From a virus: a DNA stretch of 21,788 nt. The position numbers were made by a program, and so were the translations under genes. Each line of letters opens with the position of its first letter. Within the stretch, counting starts at the first letter, position 1. This document shows positions 20,517 to 21,788 of this stretch, piece by piece. The notes under the pieces are model-generated. The model was not told the origin of the DNA, did not search any database, and saw only the letters and a program-made list of their open reading frames with translations. The DNA lies in IMG/VR virus record IMGVR_UViG_3300029448_000505, positions 1 to 21,788 of that record. One strand, 5' to 3'.

Positions 20517-21788
20517 TACATTTTAAATCATGTGAATGGAAGAATTTCCTATCCACCGGTAGTGACCCTATCAAAATCCAACTAGATAAAACACCTACAA
20601 CATTAATCGTTGGCCAGAATGGCGCAGGTAAATCTACTTTACTTGACGCTCTTTCGTTTGGTTTATTTGGTAAGCCACACAGAGATATAAAGAAAGACCA
20701 AATGATTAATAGTATCAATAAAAAAGGTACTATCGTAACTGTTGAAATGACAATTGGAAGTCATGAGTTTAAAATTGTAAGAGGAATCAAACCAGGTAAG
20801 TTTGAAATCTATCAGAATGGTAATCTTATTAATCAAGCATCTAATGCAAGAGATTATCAGAAGTTCTTAGAACAGAATATACTTAAGCTCAATCATAAAT
20901 CTTTTCACCAGGTAGTTGTACTTGGTTCGTCTTCGTTTATACCATTCATGCAATTACCAGTATGGTCAAGAAGAAATATTATAGAAGACCTATTAGATAT
21001 CAATATCTTTTCAAAGATGAATATGTTATTAAAGGAAAGAAACTCTAAAATAAAAGAAGAGCTTACTGATGTCAATCATCAAATCGATATCTTTAAAACA
21101 AAGATGGATTCTCAAAGTAAGTATATCAAAGATTTGCAAGAGTTAAATGATGACCAAATACAAAACAAAAGAGATTCTATTGATATACACAAAGAAGATA
21201 TTAACAAGTTATTTGACGAAAGTAAAACTCTTGGAAAGAATCTGACAGCATCTATATCAGCTGAAGAGAAACATAGTACTGAAATTGTAAAGAAAATGTC
21301 TCAACTAGATTCATATGATATGTCATTTAATGATAAGATAAAAGGATTAGTTGAAGAAAGCAGATTCTATGAAGACAACGATACATGTCCAACATGCGAC
21401 CAGGATATAGATGAAGAACTGAAAACTCAAAAGATAGAATCAGTCAAATCAAAAGCTCAAGAAATACAAAAAGCCAAAGGTGACTTAAGCAAGAATATAG
21501 CTGATATGAAAACTGAACAACAAGCAGTATCAAATAGTCTAAATTCACTTCGTCAAAAACAACAAAAGATAAATAGTAATAATGACGCAATAGCTTTAAT
21601 TCAAAAGGAAGTTAATAAAGTACAAAAGGAAATAGATAATCTCCAAGGACAAACAGGAGATGTATCAAAAGCTAAAAGAGACTTAACTCAATTAAGAAAG
21701 AATAAAGATAAGTCGACTGAAAAGAAGCTTGAATATGTAGAAGAAAGAACTTATAACGAAGTCATAGGAGAAATGCTAAAGGATACTG
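20513..21788 (+). CDS. 46: Recombination endonuclease subunit gp46 (SbcC/Rad50-like), 3' truncated
   Basis: gp46 is the Rad50/SbcC-type ATPase partner of gp47. The frame opens at ATG 20513, overlapping the gp47 stop (ATGA), and runs off the window after 425 codons without a stop; T4 gp46 has 560 aa. It starts MIHFKSCEWKNFLSTGSDPI and has Walker A VGQNGAGKSTLLDALSFGLF (residues about 33-52). It continues with the conserved VVVLGSSSFIPFMQL and RRNIIEDLLDINIFSKMN. The coiled coil that follows contains a zinc-hook CPTC (Cys292, Cys295) within NDTCPTCDQDI, then the returning coil. The Walker B/signature half lies beyond the window. Confidence 0.95.
   Translation, partial: MIHFKSCEWKNFLSTGSDPIKIQLDKTPTTLIVGQNGAGKSTLLDALSFGLFGKPHRDIKKDQMINSINKKGTIVTVEMTIGSHEFKIVRGIKPGKFEIYQNGNLINQASNARDYQKFLEQNILKLNHKSFHQVVVLGSSSFIPFMQLPVWSRRNIIEDLLDINIFSKMNMLLKERNSKIKEELTDVNHQIDIFKTKMDSQSKYIKDLQELNDDQIQNKRDSIDIHKEDINKLFDESKTLGKNLTASISAEEKHSTEIVKKMSQLDSYDMSFNDKIKGLVEESRFYEDNDTCPTCDQDIDEELKTQKIESVKSKAQEIQKAKGDLSKNIADMKTEQQAVSNSLNSLRQKQQKINSNNDAIALIQKEVNKVQKEIDNLQGQTGDVSKAKRDLTQLRKNKDKSTEKKLEYVEERTYNEVIGEMLKDT

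Noticed and set aside
1-21788. CRISPR arrays, insertion sequences, integrase or attachment sites
   Set aside because: No spaced repeat array, transposase, integrase or matching terminal repeats are visible; the only notable direct repeats are the 18-bp fibre repeat and the 40-bp terminator-promoter pair.

Overview
The window is a stretch of an AT-rich, T4-like (Straboviridae/cyano- or pelagimyovirus-type) marine myovirus genome. This follows from an almost unbroken run of T4 core genes, all on the + strand, in the order used by T4-like phages of marine bacteria: tail fibre end, gp13, gp14, gp15, gp16, gp17, gp18, gp19, gp20, gp67-like, gp21, gp22, gp23, gp3-like, uvsY, uvsW, gp55, gp47, gp46. 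No photosynthesis genes, tRNAs, insertion sequences or CRISPR arrays are visible. A host other than a cyanobacterium (SAR11-like or another marine proteobacterium) is plausible, but the sequence does not settle it. Both ends are cut inside genes (a tail fibre at the left, gp46 at the right).

Layout. 2-1404: C-terminal part of a tail fibre and a small fibre-associated protein. 1473-6121: neck and DNA packaging (gp13-gp17). 6108-7283: a RimK-like ATP-grasp ligase placed between terminase and tail sheath. 7365-9616: sheath and tube. 9679-14596: portal, prohead core, protease, scaffold and major capsid. 14698-15327: a secreted TorF-like outer-membrane beta-barrel protein. It is boxed between two near-identical copies of a terminator plus late-promoter cassette. 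15429-16136: a small conserved protein and a gp3/tube-fold protein. 16178-18520: UvsY, UvsW and an Sm-like protein. 18680-21788: late sigma factor gp55, a very basic small protein, and the gp47/gp46 recombination nuclease.

Control. The structural genes are preceded by exact T4-type late promoters (TATAAATA) at 1445, 7296, 9620, 11185, 14658 and 15653. These are the expected targets of the gp55 sigma factor encoded at 18680. The recombination and gp55 genes instead carry host-sigma-type promoters (TTTACA, 17 bp, TATAAT with an extended -10 TATGG) at 16141-16169 and 18629-18657. A third copy of the same promoter points leftward at 18582-18554, antisense to the Sm-like and uvsW genes. Most neighbours overlap by 1-20 bases, so translation is probably coupled.

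The least ordinary parts are: the porin-like cassette and its flanking repeats; the ATP-grasp ligase inside the packaging/tail operon; repeat-domain insertions in both neck proteins; the mirrored promoter pair upstream of gp55; and two adjacent genes (gp3-like and uvsY) whose promoters sit so close to the ATG that their mRNAs should be leaderless.
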